Source: Halorussus salilacus (lineage in GTDB: Archaea; Halobacteriota; Halobacteria; Halobacteriales; Haladaptataceae). From it: a stretch of 64,000 nucleotides of DNA. Positions 31,925 to 40,253 of this stretch are shown here, one piece after another. The number at the start of each line of letters is the position of its first letter. The stretch's first letter is position 1. Both the position numbers and the translations under genes were made by a program. Where the stretch lies: NCBI RefSeq assembly GCF_024138125.1, contig NZ_CP099994.1, positions 186,001 to 250,000 of the forward strand, written 5' to 3'. Under the pieces are notes generated by a model. The model was not told the origin of the DNA. It was given only the letters and a program-made list of their open reading frames with translations, and made no database searches.

Positions 31925-32086
31925 CAGTCCCCCACCAGAATATACGGTTGGACCACGCCGACCCACTTAGCGTTTGAGACCGTTCGGTAGGGAAGTGGTT
32001 TAAATCAAATCGCCTTTTCGTGTGCGGTGTTCCTGTGGAAAGCCCGCGCTCGCTACGGACCACGGGGAATTGTACTGTGACCGCTT

Positions 32087-32233
32087 CGAAAGCCCCCGCC
32101 CGCTCGCGGTCGCTCTGCGGGATATTTTCGCGCCTCACCGCACCGCCCCGCGTCGGCGCGAAAATAGTGGCCCGCAGAGGCAACTAAAGTAAACGCGACC
32201 GGGTGGCCCCTTTCAGTCCCACCCGCGGTGGAC
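32087..32233. repeat. Dispersed hairpin repeat element, copy 2
   Basis: Same 5' and 3' boxes as 22530-22662. The inner sequence is different, but CTCTGCGGG (32113-32121) pairs with CCCGCAGAG (32171-32179) and ATTTTCGCGCC (32124-32134) with 32155-32165, at the positions where copy 1 pairs. No supported gene lies in the 512-bp gap (31925-32436). Confidence 0.8.
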
Positions 32234-32234
32234 C

Positions 32235-32288
32235 GATTCACCGGCCGTAGCCCCGGTGGATGATTCACCGGCCGTAGCCCCGGTGGAT
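32235..32288. repeat. 27-bp tandem duplication after repeat copy 2
   Basis: Two exact 27-nt units (each beginning GATTCACCGGCCGTAG) followed by a partial third and a 10-bp hairpin (GCGGCCGCGC/GCGCGGCCGC at 32309-32332). Copy 1 is followed by a related but unduplicated GGTGGAC...CCACCGG hairpin. Confidence 0.9.
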
Positions 32289-32436
32289 GGTCCACCGGCT
32301 TCGGCCACGCGGCCGCGCTCCCGCGCGGCCGCGGGTGGACCTGTCGCGTCGTCGGTCGGCCTGAGGGGCGTCGGCGGTCCGCCCGAGGAATTTTCCGGCT
32401 CGCGGTCGATACTCCCCGGGAGAAGGTGTATTCCGG

Positions 32437-34128
32437 ATGGGGACCACGGACCGCTGGTACCAGAACGCGACGTTCTACGCCGTCGACGTGGAGGCGTTCG
32501 CCGACGGCGACGGCGACGGAATCGGCGACTTTCGGGGGCTAATCGAGAGGCTCGATTACCTCTCGGGGCTCGGCATCGACTGCGTCTGGCTTCTGCCCTT
32601 CTACCCGTCGCCCAACCGCGACAACGGCTACGACGTGGCCGACTACTACGGCGTCGACGACCGCCACGGCACGCTCGGCGACTTCGTGGAGTTCGTCCGG
32701 GAAGCCGACCGCCGGGGCATCCGGGTCGTCGTCGATCTGGTGGTCAACCACACCTCCGACCAGCACCCGTGGTTCCGGCGCGCCCGCGAGGACCCCGACT
32801 CGAAGTACCGCGACTACTACGTCTGGGTCGACGACCCGCCGGAGTGGCCCGACCCCCACCGGGGTCCGGTGTTCCCCGGCGAGGAGGACGCGGTCTGGAG
32901 CTACGACGAGGTCGCAGAGGCGTTCTACTACCACCGATTCTACCACTTCCAGCCCGACCTCAACACCGCGAACCCCGACGTGCGCGAGGAGATACGCAAG
33001 ATAATGGGGTTCTGGCTCCAGCTCGGGGTCTCGGGGTTCCGGGTCGACGCCGCGACCCTGCTGATAGACAACAAGGGCGGGCTCGAATCGACGGAACTCG
33101 ACGACCCCCACGGCGTGCTCCGGGACATGCGCCGGTTCGTCGAGCGCCGGGGCGACGACGCCGTCCTGCTCGCGGAGGCCGACGACGACCCCGAGAAGCT
33201 CGCGAGCTACTTCGGCGAGGGCGACGAGATGAACCTCCTGTTCAACTTCCTGCTCGACGCCTACCTCGTCGGCGCGCTCGCGACCGAGCGCGCCGACCCC
33301 CTTCGGGAGGTGCTGGACCTCCTGCCCGAGATTCCCGAGGAGGGCCAGTGGGCCAACTTCCTCCGGAACTACGACGAACTCAACGTCGGGCGGCTCCCCG
33401 CCGACCTCCGGCGGGCCGTCTTCGACGCGTTCGCTCCCGACGAGGCGATGCGCATCTACGGCCGGGGCATCCGGCGGCGACTCGCGCCGATGCTCGCCAG
33501 CGCCTCCGGTCGCGACGCGACCGGAGGCGCCTCGGACGCGCCCGACGCCGACCGCGACCGCATCGAACTCGCCTACTCGCTCCTGTTCTCGCTCCCCGGC
33601 GCGCCCCTCATCGTCTACGGCGACGAAATCGGCATGGGCGAGGACCTCTCGCTCCCCGGTCGGAACGCGGTCCGGACGCCGATGCAGTGGAGCGACGAGG
33701 AGAACGGCGGCTTCTCGACCGCCGACCCCGAGGACCTCGTCCGGCCCGTGATATCGGGCGGGGAGTACGGCTACGAGTCGGTCAACGTCGCCGACCAGCG
33801 CGGCGACCCCGACTCGCTTCTCGCGTGGTTCTCGCGGCTGATCCGCGCCCGAAAGGAGTGCCCCGAAATCGGCAACGGCGACCTGTCGGTGTTCGAGACC
33901 GCCGACCCTGCGGTCTTCGCCCACGGAATGGTCGGCGACGGGAGCGCGGTCGTCGCGGTCCACAACCTCGGAGACGCGGCGACCGACGCGACGCTGAGGC
34001 TCGACGGCGACCCGGTGGGACTGTTCGGTCCGAACGAGGGCGGCGAGTTCGAGGCGGTCGGCGAGGGCGAGTGGCGGTTCGAACTGGACCGGTACGGCTA
34101 CCGCTGGGTTCGGGTCAATGAGAGTTAG
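32437..34128 (+). CDS. GH13 alpha-glucan enzyme (trehalose synthase/alpha-glucosidase-like)
   Basis: 563 aa. TIM-barrel motifs of family GH13 in order: VVVDLVVNHTSD (region I), GFRVDAATLL with the nucleophile Asp (II), AVLLAEADDD with the acid Glu (III), then FLRNYDELN (IV, with Asp). The FLRNxDEL form is typical of the trehalose synthase-like subgroup. It lacks a signal peptide, so it acts in the cytosol on maltose, trehalose or oligoglucans. A linker (SASGRDATGGASDAPDAD) is encoded by a perfect inverted repeat. The stop overlaps the convergent nuclease-like gene by 3 nt. Confidence 0.9.
   Translation: MGTTDRWYQNATFYAVDVEAFADGDGDGIGDFRGLIERLDYLSGLGIDCVWLLPFYPSPNRDNGYDVADYYGVDDRHGTLGDFVEFVREADRRGIRVVVDLVVNHTSDQHPWFRRAREDPDSKYRDYYVWVDDPPEWPDPHRGPVFPGEEDAVWSYDEVAEAFYYHRFYHFQPDLNTANPDVREEIRKIMGFWLQLGVSGFRVDAATLLIDNKGGLESTELDDPHGVLRDMRRFVERRGDDAVLLAEADDDPEKLASYFGEGDEMNLLFNFLLDAYLVGALATERADPLREVLDLLPEIPEEGQWANFLRNYDELNVGRLPADLRRAVFDAFAPDEAMRIYGRGIRRRLAPMLASASGRDATGGASDAPDADRDRIELAYSLLFSLPGAPLIVYGDEIGMGEDLSLPGRNAVRTPMQWSDEENGGFSTADPEDLVRPVISGGEYGYESVNVADQRGDPDSLLAWFSRLIRARKECPEIGNGDLSVFETADPAVFAHGMVGDGSAVVAVHNLGDAATDATLRLDGDPVGLFGPNEGGEFEAVGEGEWRFELDRYGYRWVRVNES
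33500..33530. repeat. Perfect inverted repeat inside the GH13 gene
   Basis: Arms 33500-33514 and 33516-33530 (15 bp) around one A, encoding a linker absent from the conserved barrel. Confidence 0.9.
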
Positions 34129-34811
34129 AATCTCTCTCGCAAATTACGCCTCGAAAATGTAGAAACGAAGTTCTCCGCTAATTCCCTTCGTATGTCGGGC
34201 CAATGAAGGTTGGTCCCATTTTTTAGCTCTGAATGATAACAGTAGTGAAGTCCGTTCGAATCGTCCACAAGTGAGTACGTTCCACCGAATTCGGGCACCA
34301 ATTCCCCCGCCTCGATGTCTTTTACGCGGAGTTTCCAGTCAAAGCCGTCCGTCGCTATACCGACGAGATACTTCATATTTGGATATTTCTTGTATTTTGC
34401 AAACGAATTTCGTTCGAGGTACGGATCTTTGAGGTTCTCGATGGCCTCTCGACCGTTACGCTCTCTGTTCAGCGCTTTGCATTCCACGATACCAACGCAC
34501 TTCTCACCGACATTCTCTAATTTTATGTCGGGCTGAGTGCGCTCATCTTTGACCAATTCAGCAGGATGGTGTGTGATCGTGTACCCGAGAGCGTTCAGCA
34601 CCTCTGCAACGATAGTTCGTTGTGTGAACTCTTCGGGCATTTGTCCGACGCTTCCACCTTTGAACCGATACGTTTCGTCGTTCAGAAGCTTTCTACATGT
34701 CGCTCCCGCGGATTCAGAATCCTCGTCCGAGAATTCCCAGATGAACTTTCGAAATGCGAGTTGTAGTCTCTCGGCGCAATATCTATCGTGGTCAAAATTT
34801 TCGAATCCCAT
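34125..34811 (-). CDS. AT-rich PD-(D/E)XK nuclease-like protein
   Basis: 228 aa. The stretch TQPDIKLENVGEKCVGIVECKAL has the Asp ... Glu-x-Lys arrangement of the PD-(D/E)XK fold, like the N-terminal domain of type I restriction HsdR or stand-alone restriction endonuclease-like proteins. Base composition is far more AT-rich than every neighbour, with many Lys/Asn/Phe codons, which points to transfer. No methylase or specificity gene is adjacent. It could be a defence nuclease, a fragment of a larger system, or a repair enzyme. Its 3' end overlaps the GH13 gene, suggesting insertion at that boundary. Confidence 0.7.
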   Translation of the reverse strand: MGFENFDHDRYCAERLQLAFRKFIWEFSDEDSESAGATCRKLLNDETYRFKGGSVGQMPEEFTQRTIVAEVLNALGYTITHHPAELVKDERTQPDIKLENVGEKCVGIVECKALNRERNGREAIENLKDPYLERNSFAKYKKYPNMKYLVGIATDGFDWKLRVKDIEAGELVPEFGGTYSLVDDSNGLHYCYHSELKNGTNLHWPDIRRELAENFVSTFSRRNLRERF

Positions 34812-34881
34812 CTCCGGTATTCCTCTTAACGATACTACCTAAAGATGGGGAATTAAATCTCCCGCTCTCGTACCGAGGCTC

Positions 34882-35271
34882 TCACGACGATATCCCGAAC
34901 TCCTCTTCGAGCAGCGCCACGTTCCGCTCGTTGGCCTTGAACACCGCGTCGAAGACGGTCCCGATGGCGGGTATCGACCCGATGACCGTGTCGACGCCGA
35001 TGTTGACCAGCATCTTGAGCAGGGTCTCCCGGGACGCGCCCATCCGGGCGGCCTCGCCGACGGTGTACAGCGAGATGGCGGCCGAGACCGTGTCGCCGCC
35101 CACCGGGAGGATGCCCATGATGGGGTCGAGCCCGATCTTGTAGTTGATGACCGGAATCTCGAACGCTTCGTCGAGGAGCGTGCTGATGGTGCGGACCCGC
35201 TCCATCCCCGGCGGTTCGTCCTCGACCGCGACGTCTATCGACTGGCCTTCGCGCTCGGAGTCGGTTCCCAT
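34882..35271 (-). CDS. DUF4112 family membrane-associated protein
   Basis: 129 aa from the ATG at 35271. Conserved signs: VRTISTLLDEAFEIPVINYKIGLDPIMGILPVGGDTV, a hydrophobic hairpin rich in Gly/Pro, and DTVIGSIPAIGTVFDAVFKANERN. The family has two weakly hydrophobic segments that probably lie in the membrane. Function is unknown. It lies between the AT-rich nuclease and the beta-propeller gene. Confidence 0.85.
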   Translation of the reverse strand: MGTDSEREGQSIDVAVEDEPPGMERVRTISTLLDEAFEIPVINYKIGLDPIMGILPVGGDTVSAAISLYTVGEAARMGASRETLLKMLVNIGVDTVIGSIPAIGTVFDAVFKANERNVALLEEEFGISS

Positions 35272-35377
35272 ATCGAGTACGGTCGTCGTGGGCGGGCAAA
35301 AGTTCGCTGGTAGTTTCGCTCGTCGACCCTCGGGAGGACGCCGCGATTCTCTCCTCCCATTCCGGAGACTGTCGCGA

Positions 35378-36553
35378 CTACCGGGCCTCGCCCGTCTCGG
35401 CGTCGAGCGCGTGGACTTCCCCGTCGTGGTTCCCCAAGTAGACGGTGCCGTCGACGACCACCGGACTGCTCTCGGTGAGCTTCCCCACCCAGACGGGCCA
35501 GTCGCCGTCCCGGAGTTCGCCGGTCTCGGCGTGGAGGGCGTAGACCTTCCCGTCGTAGTTCCCGACGTAGACGGTGCCGTCGACGACCGCTGGGTCGCCG
35601 TGAACCGGGGTCCCCGTCTCGACGGGCCAGTCTCCGTCACAGCGCTCCCCGGTCTCGGCGTGGAGGGCGTAGACCTTCCCGTCGCCGCTGCCGACGTAGA
35701 CGGTCCCGCCTGCGATTGCGGGGCTGCTGTGGACTATCCCGCCGGTCTCGACCGGCCACTCCTCGCCCCGAGGTTCGCCCGTCTCGGCGTCCCACGCGTA
35801 CACCCGCTCGTCGTCGCTGCCGACGTAGAGGATGCCGTCGGCGACCACGGGCGTACAATGGACTTTGCCGCCGGTCTCGACCGGCCACCCCTCGCCACGA
35901 GGCTCGCCCGTTTCGGCGTCCCATCGGTACACCTTGTGGTCCTCGCTCCCGATGTAGACGCTCCCGTCGGCCACCGTCGGCGTGTCCGGTAGCGGGTCGT
36001 GAATGGGGGGCGCGTGCTCGCCGCCCGTGAACTCGCCGGTCTCGGCGTCCCACATGAACACGCGGCCCGCGCTCCCGGCGTAGACGGTGCCGCCCGCGAC
36101 CGCGACGCTCCCCGTCACGTCGCCGCCCGCGTGGACGGGCCACCCGCTCCGGAGCGCGCCCGTCTCGGCGTCCCACGCGTATATCTTACCGTCGCAACTC
36201 CCGACGTAGACGGTACCGTCGACGACCGCGGGCCCGCCCGTAATCGAATCGCCCGTCTTCGCGGGCCACTTCCCTCGACACGGCTCGCCGGTCTCGGCGT
36301 CGAACGCGTACAGCTTGCCGTCGCCGCTCCCGACGAAGGCGGTGCCGTCGGCGACCGCGGGACTGGCGTGTATCGGTCCGCCGGTCCGGGCGGGCCACTC
36401 GGTCCCATCGGGTTCGGTTCCGGTCGTTGCCCGGCCTCCGCCGTCCCGGGTCGCACGCACCGTACTCGCGAGCTCCGCCGTCGAACCACTCGCCAGTCCC
36501 CCGACGACCAGCGACTGCTTCAGGAACCGCCGCCGCGTCGTGCGTCCCCCCAT
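35378..36553 (-). CDS. Secreted PQQ-type beta-propeller repeat protein
   Basis: 391 aa from the ATG at 36553. A Tat signal (TTRRRFLKQSLVVGG) is followed by about eight repeats of 40-43 residues, each near DGTVYVGSGDGKVYAWDAET. That is the tryptophan-docking/PQQ-like propeller seen in BamB-type proteins. Repeats are very similar to each other at DNA level, so expansion by recombination is recent. The catalytic residues of quinoprotein dehydrogenases are not seen, so a scaffold or binding role is more likely. Confidence 0.88.
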   Translation of the reverse strand: MGGRTTRRRFLKQSLVVGGLASGSTAELASTVRATRDGGGRATTGTEPDGTEWPARTGGPIHASPAVADGTAFVGSGDGKLYAFDAETGEPCRGKWPAKTGDSITGGPAVVDGTVYVGSCDGKIYAWDAETGALRSGWPVHAGGDVTGSVAVAGGTVYAGSAGRVFMWDAETGEFTGGEHAPPIHDPLPDTPTVADGSVYIGSEDHKVYRWDAETGEPRGEGWPVETGGKVHCTPVVADGILYVGSDDERVYAWDAETGEPRGEEWPVETGGIVHSSPAIAGGTVYVGSGDGKVYALHAETGERCDGDWPVETGTPVHGDPAVVDGTVYVGNYDGKVYALHAETGELRDGDWPVWVGKLTESSPVVVDGTVYLGNHDGEVHALDAETGEAR

Positions 36554-36689
36554 ACCGTTACATTCCGTCAATCCGTACTTATGCCTTCTCGTCGTTCACA
36601 CCGATTCGGAGCGCTTTCGCCGTCCCGCACCCTCCGGCCCACGAACTTATCCGGTTCGTCGTGGATGTGAGTCCGGGGGAGAAATACAC

Positions 36690-37661
36690 ATGAGTCGGAA
36701 GATCGCGACCCTCGCCATCCTACTGGCGATTTCGCTCGTAATCGGGGGAATGACTACGACGCTCGGAGCGACCGAAGGCGACCGCACCGGGGTCGAATCG
36801 AACGCGTCCGAGTCGTTGCAGGACGACCAGACCGCGAACGAGACGACGGTCACGTTCGAGGACCAGACCTCGAACGGCACCGTCGTCACCGTCGACGAGG
36901 TGACGCTCGAAGACGGCGGATTCGTCGCGATACACGACCGCGAACTCCTGAACGGGTCGGTCCTCGACAGCGTTCTCGGGTCCTCCGAGTACCTCGAAGC
37001 CGGGACCCACGAGAACGTGACCGTCGAACTCGACCGGCCGGTGAACGAGTCACAGACCCTGCTCGCCGTCGCGTATCAGGACACGAACGACGACGAGGAG
37101 TTCGACTTCGTCGAATCGCAAGGAGAGGAAGATGGTGCGTACACGATAGAGAACCAGATCGTCGTGGACGCCGCCTTCGTGAACGTCGAGGAGGAACCGG
37201 GCGACGAGGAGACCGAGACTCCTGAGGAGACGGACACCCCTGAGGAGACGGAGACGCCGGAAGAGACAGAGACGCCGGAGGAGACAGAGACCCCGGAAGA
37301 GACGACGACCGCGCCCGGAGAGGTGACCACCGAGGAACCCACTGACGAGGTCGACTCGTTGCTCGTCTCCGAGTTCGACGCGCCCAGCACGCTGTCGACC
37401 GACGACGAACTCGCCGTGAGCGCGACGGTGTCGAACCCGGGTGACGAGACCATCAACGAATCAGTCGAACTGCGCGTCGACGGGACCGTAATCGAGCGAC
37501 AGGAGGTCGAGGTCGAACCGGGCGAGAGCCAGCGCGTCGAGTTCAGCGTGGACGCGGGAACGCTCGAGGTCGAACCCGGCGATAGCTTCGTGGAGGTGCT
37601 CACCCGCGACTTCGGACAGGTCGAGCGGCTCACCGTTGAAGACTCTGAGACGTCCGACTGA
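36690..37661 (+). CDS. Secreted DUF7282-type surface protein with TPEET stalk
   Basis: 323 aa from the ATG at 36690 (GGGGGA 8-13 nt upstream). Sec-type signal peptide (KIATLAILLAISLVIGGM). A first domain (about 55-165) matches the haloarchaeal family with VTVDEVTLEDGGFVAIHD and GSVLDSVLGSSEYLEAG. Then comes a stalk of six near-identical ETPEET units (37205-37300), and a C-terminal CARDB-like beta domain (LSTDDELAVSATVSNPGDE). No membrane anchor follows, so it is probably released or held by contacts. Confidence 0.82.
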   Translation: MSRKIATLAILLAISLVIGGMTTTLGATEGDRTGVESNASESLQDDQTANETTVTFEDQTSNGTVVTVDEVTLEDGGFVAIHDRELLNGSVLDSVLGSSEYLEAGTHENVTVELDRPVNESQTLLAVAYQDTNDDEEFDFVESQGEEDGAYTIENQIVVDAAFVNVEEEPGDEETETPEETDTPEETETPEETETPEETETPEETTTAPGEVTTEEPTDEVDSLLVSEFDAPSTLSTDDELAVSATVSNPGDETINESVELRVDGTVIERQEVEVEPGESQRVEFSVDAGTLEVEPGDSFVEVLTRDFGQVERLTVEDSETSD

Positions 37662-37766
37662 GAGGTCGGCTGGCCCGACTCCGCTCTGCAGTAGACGGCG
37701 TCCGGCCGGAGGTCGTCGAACGAACGCGACCTCGGACCCGAGGGCTCCCGTTCCGGGCGTCCGAGT

Positions 37767-38672
37767 TCACACCCGATAGCCGAGGTCGACGAGGTGGTCC
37801 TCTATCTCCTCGAAGTCGCGTTCGTTCCGCTCGGACGGCGCTTCGGCGACGATCTCCTTGCGTCGTTCCGACTCGACTTCGAACCAGGGGACGTTCACGA
37901 GCTGCGGGACGTGAATCCCGTACCAGTGGTCGTAATCCTTGACAGGGATTACGGGCAGCCGCTCGCCGAGGAGTTCACCGTGATCCGCGGTGACTACCGT
38001 CTTGCCCCGAAACGCGTCGAGGAGGGTTTCGACCTCTTCGAGCACGAGTTCGAGGTTCTCCCTGTACGCCCGTCTGATGTCCGCATCGGTCAGATGCGGG
38101 TTCCGATTTCGAGTGGTGACGATGTTGAGCCCGTGGCCGTGACCGATGTTCTCGCGCGCGAACCGCCCGAGGTACGGCTGATGCGGTTGGAGATAGTGGA
38201 CGAGCATCCGTTTGTTCGGATACTCGTCGTGTGCTTCGAGCGCGTGTCTCGTGACGGTCTCGGGATGGGTCGTGAGCCCGTCGGCGGCGTCCCGGTACTC
38301 GTCCCGGTAGAGCGCCACCGAGCGATGCACTTCGGCGTCGATCTCGTCACGGAGCGCGTCGTAGTACCCGTTGGCCGAGACGTACACCGTGTCGTAGGCG
38401 GTCCGGTCCGTGAAGTTCCCGCGAACGAACTCCGCGCTGGTCGAGCCGCGGGATTCGACCTCGCTGAGGGTTCCGTCGAACTCGCAGACGTAGCGGAACG
38501 CGTCGAACCTGCACGCGTCCAACACGATCAGGTTGTCCCAATCCCTGGCGAAGATGTCGATTCCGTCCCGATTGAACGTCCTCCCACCGCGAAGGTACCA
38601 CATTCGAAGCGGTTTCCGAGCGGCGGCATTCGGGTCCTCGCGCAGGACGCTCACCGCATCCGAGAGAGACAT
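37767..38672 (-). CDS. Sulfatase/alkaline-phosphatase-superfamily protein of the glycan locus
   Basis: 301 aa. WDNLIVLDACRFDAF near residue 45 and VVTADHGELLGERL near residue 225 are the metal-binding strands of the alkaline phosphatase superfamily. The residue after the first Asp (DACRFD) sits where sulfatases carry formylglycine or phosphotransferases carry Thr. Haloarchaeal glycan loci often contain this type, which may transfer or remove sulfate or phospho groups. It is a cytosolic form without a signal peptide. It opens the glycan locus on the minus strand, followed upstream by the FemAB-like gene. Confidence 0.75.
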   Translation of the reverse strand: MSLSDAVSVLREDPNAAARKPLRMWYLRGGRTFNRDGIDIFARDWDNLIVLDACRFDAFRYVCEFDGTLSEVESRGSTSAEFVRGNFTDRTAYDTVYVSANGYYDALRDEIDAEVHRSVALYRDEYRDAADGLTTHPETVTRHALEAHDEYPNKRMLVHYLQPHQPYLGRFARENIGHGHGLNIVTTRNRNPHLTDADIRRAYRENLELVLEEVETLLDAFRGKTVVTADHGELLGERLPVIPVKDYDHWYGIHVPQLVNVPWFEVESERRKEIVAEAPSERNERDFEEIEDHLVDLGYRV

Positions 38673-38766
38673 AACACCTCTGACCGTAGGGTATCCAATA
38701 AGTATACTGGCGTTTCAGACCGGATGACTCCCAGCGTGTCCGAGTCCCTGAATGGTCGCCGGTAGC

Positions 38767-39792
38767 TTACGACCCGAAGAACCGCCGATAGAGCGACCGG
38801 GCGAATTTGTAGGCAGGCCACTGTACCGTCGAACACCCGCGTTCCCACGCGAGTGCGGGAACCGGTCGCGCGCCGAACTTCTCCTTGAAGCGGAACACTC
38901 CATCCCTGAAGTCCAGCACTGTCCCCCCGAAGTTGTACGTGTCGTAGCCCCGTTCTTGCGCCCACCGGATGGCGTGTTCGTGTATCAGTTCGGAGGCGTT
39001 GTACTCGAAGTTCTCCTGCGTCACTCCCGAACACTCGTAGTGGACCGTCGACTGCTCGTCGTCGAGCGTGAACAGTATCGTCCCGCGCTCGTCCCCGTCT
39101 ATCCTGACCCCGAACAGCTTCAGTCGCTCGGAGAACTCCGCGAGTTCGAGGAAGTACCGCCGGGGTCGCTTGTACCCCTCGACTCGGTCCATCACCGCCG
39201 AGAAGTCGTCGAAGAACTCGGCCATCGTCTCCCTCGTAATCTCTTTGTCCACGATCTCGAACTCGTTGTCGTGACCGCGTCTGATGGCTCGTCGCCTCGA
39301 ACTGTGCATGTCCCCGAGGATGTCCTCCCAATCGCGCGAGATGTCGAGCGTGAAGTCGCCGTAGACGAGCCGCTGTTCGTATCCGTTCTCTTCGAAGAGG
39401 CTGTGGTATCGGCTGTAGTCGGTACCGGAGGTCTGAATCTGGCTGGAGATGACCATCTTGTCACCGATTTCGGGGGCGACGTCGAGGAGTAACTGGATCG
39501 CCTCTTCCTCGTCGGTCATCGCGATGGGGCCGCCCGGACCGGGTTTCGACGATTTGAGGTGTCTGTACGGCGTCCGGTCGCTGTCCATGATGAAGTTCGG
39601 AAAGATCGCGATGGGGTTGTTCTTCTTCGTGACGAGGAGATGTCGCGGCTCGTACGCCGTTCCGAGTTCGACCGCCCGCAACCACCCGTACCGGTGATAG
39701 ACGTATCCGAGATCGGACTGCTCGACGACTTGGTTCCACTGGTTCTCGTTTACCGATTCGATAGTATCGACGCCGATGACGCTTAAGGACAC
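38767..39792 (-). CDS. FemAB/GNAT-type acyltransferase (aminoacyltransferase-like)
   Basis: 341 aa. Two tandem GNAT-like folds as in FemX/BioF2 proteins: N-terminal NQWNQVVEQSDLGYVYHRYGW; middle PGPGGPIAMTDEEEA; then SSRRRAIRRGHDNEFEI, and HYECSGVTQENFEYNASELIHEHAIRWAQERGYDTYNFGG with the terminal FKEKFGARPV of the family. In bacteria FemAB enzymes move amino acids from tRNA onto peptidoglycan; archaea lack that polymer, so a surface glycan or lipid acceptor is inferred. It lies in one orientation with the sulfatase-like gene. Confidence 0.8.
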   Translation of the reverse strand: MSLSVIGVDTIESVNENQWNQVVEQSDLGYVYHRYGWLRAVELGTAYEPRHLLVTKKNNPIAIFPNFIMDSDRTPYRHLKSSKPGPGGPIAMTDEEEAIQLLLDVAPEIGDKMVISSQIQTSGTDYSRYHSLFEENGYEQRLVYGDFTLDISRDWEDILGDMHSSRRRAIRRGHDNEFEIVDKEITRETMAEFFDDFSAVMDRVEGYKRPRRYFLELAEFSERLKLFGVRIDGDERGTILFTLDDEQSTVHYECSGVTQENFEYNASELIHEHAIRWAQERGYDTYNFGGTVLDFRDGVFRFKEKFGARPVPALAWERGCSTVQWPAYKFARSLYRRFFGS

Positions 39793-39999
39793 TTGTACTT
39801 CTCCCCCGAGTACCTCCGAGTAACGAGAGAACTCAAGAAAAACCTTCTCACCACATTGAAGTCAGTGTCCCGCTCTCGACCGACCTCGTGGGGCCCCTCT
39901 CCGGTCGGTGGCACGTCCCCGAAGAACTATACGCGCTTTCGTCGTTCAATCGCACGAACTCGAACGACCCGTAGCCTCGCTCGACGGGGGTGATTGCAA

Positions 40000-40221
40000 A
40001 TGGATGTCCGGAGTTCGGTCACCGTCAACAACGCCGTACTGGCGATTCTGTGGCTCGGCATGGCCGGATTCGTCGTCTTCCACAGCCTCGTCCTCCTCTG
40101 GAGCGTCGACGGCCCGACGCGCGCGTCCTTCAGGCTCGCGTGGTTCGTCGGGCTCGGTCTCGTCGCAGTGACGCTCGCGTACTTTCGGCTCTCGGGAACG
40201 CCGACTCCCTCCGACGCGTAG
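40000..40221 (+). CDS. Small two-helix membrane protein in the glycan locus
   Basis: 73 aa from the ATG at 40000 (GGGGGTGA 7-14 nt upstream). Two hydrophobic helices (AVLAILWLGMAGFVVFHSLVLL and RLAWFVGLGLVAVTLAYF) joined by SVDGPTRASF. No family recognised. It is flanked on both sides by minus-strand glycan genes, so it has its own promoter. The 200 bp upstream hold no other gene. Confidence 0.65.
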   Translation: MDVRSSVTVNNAVLAILWLGMAGFVVFHSLVLLWSVDGPTRASFRLAWFVGLGLVAVTLAYFRLSGTPTPSDA

Positions 40222-40253
40222 TTCACCGACGCTGGAGCGACAGCACGGACCTT

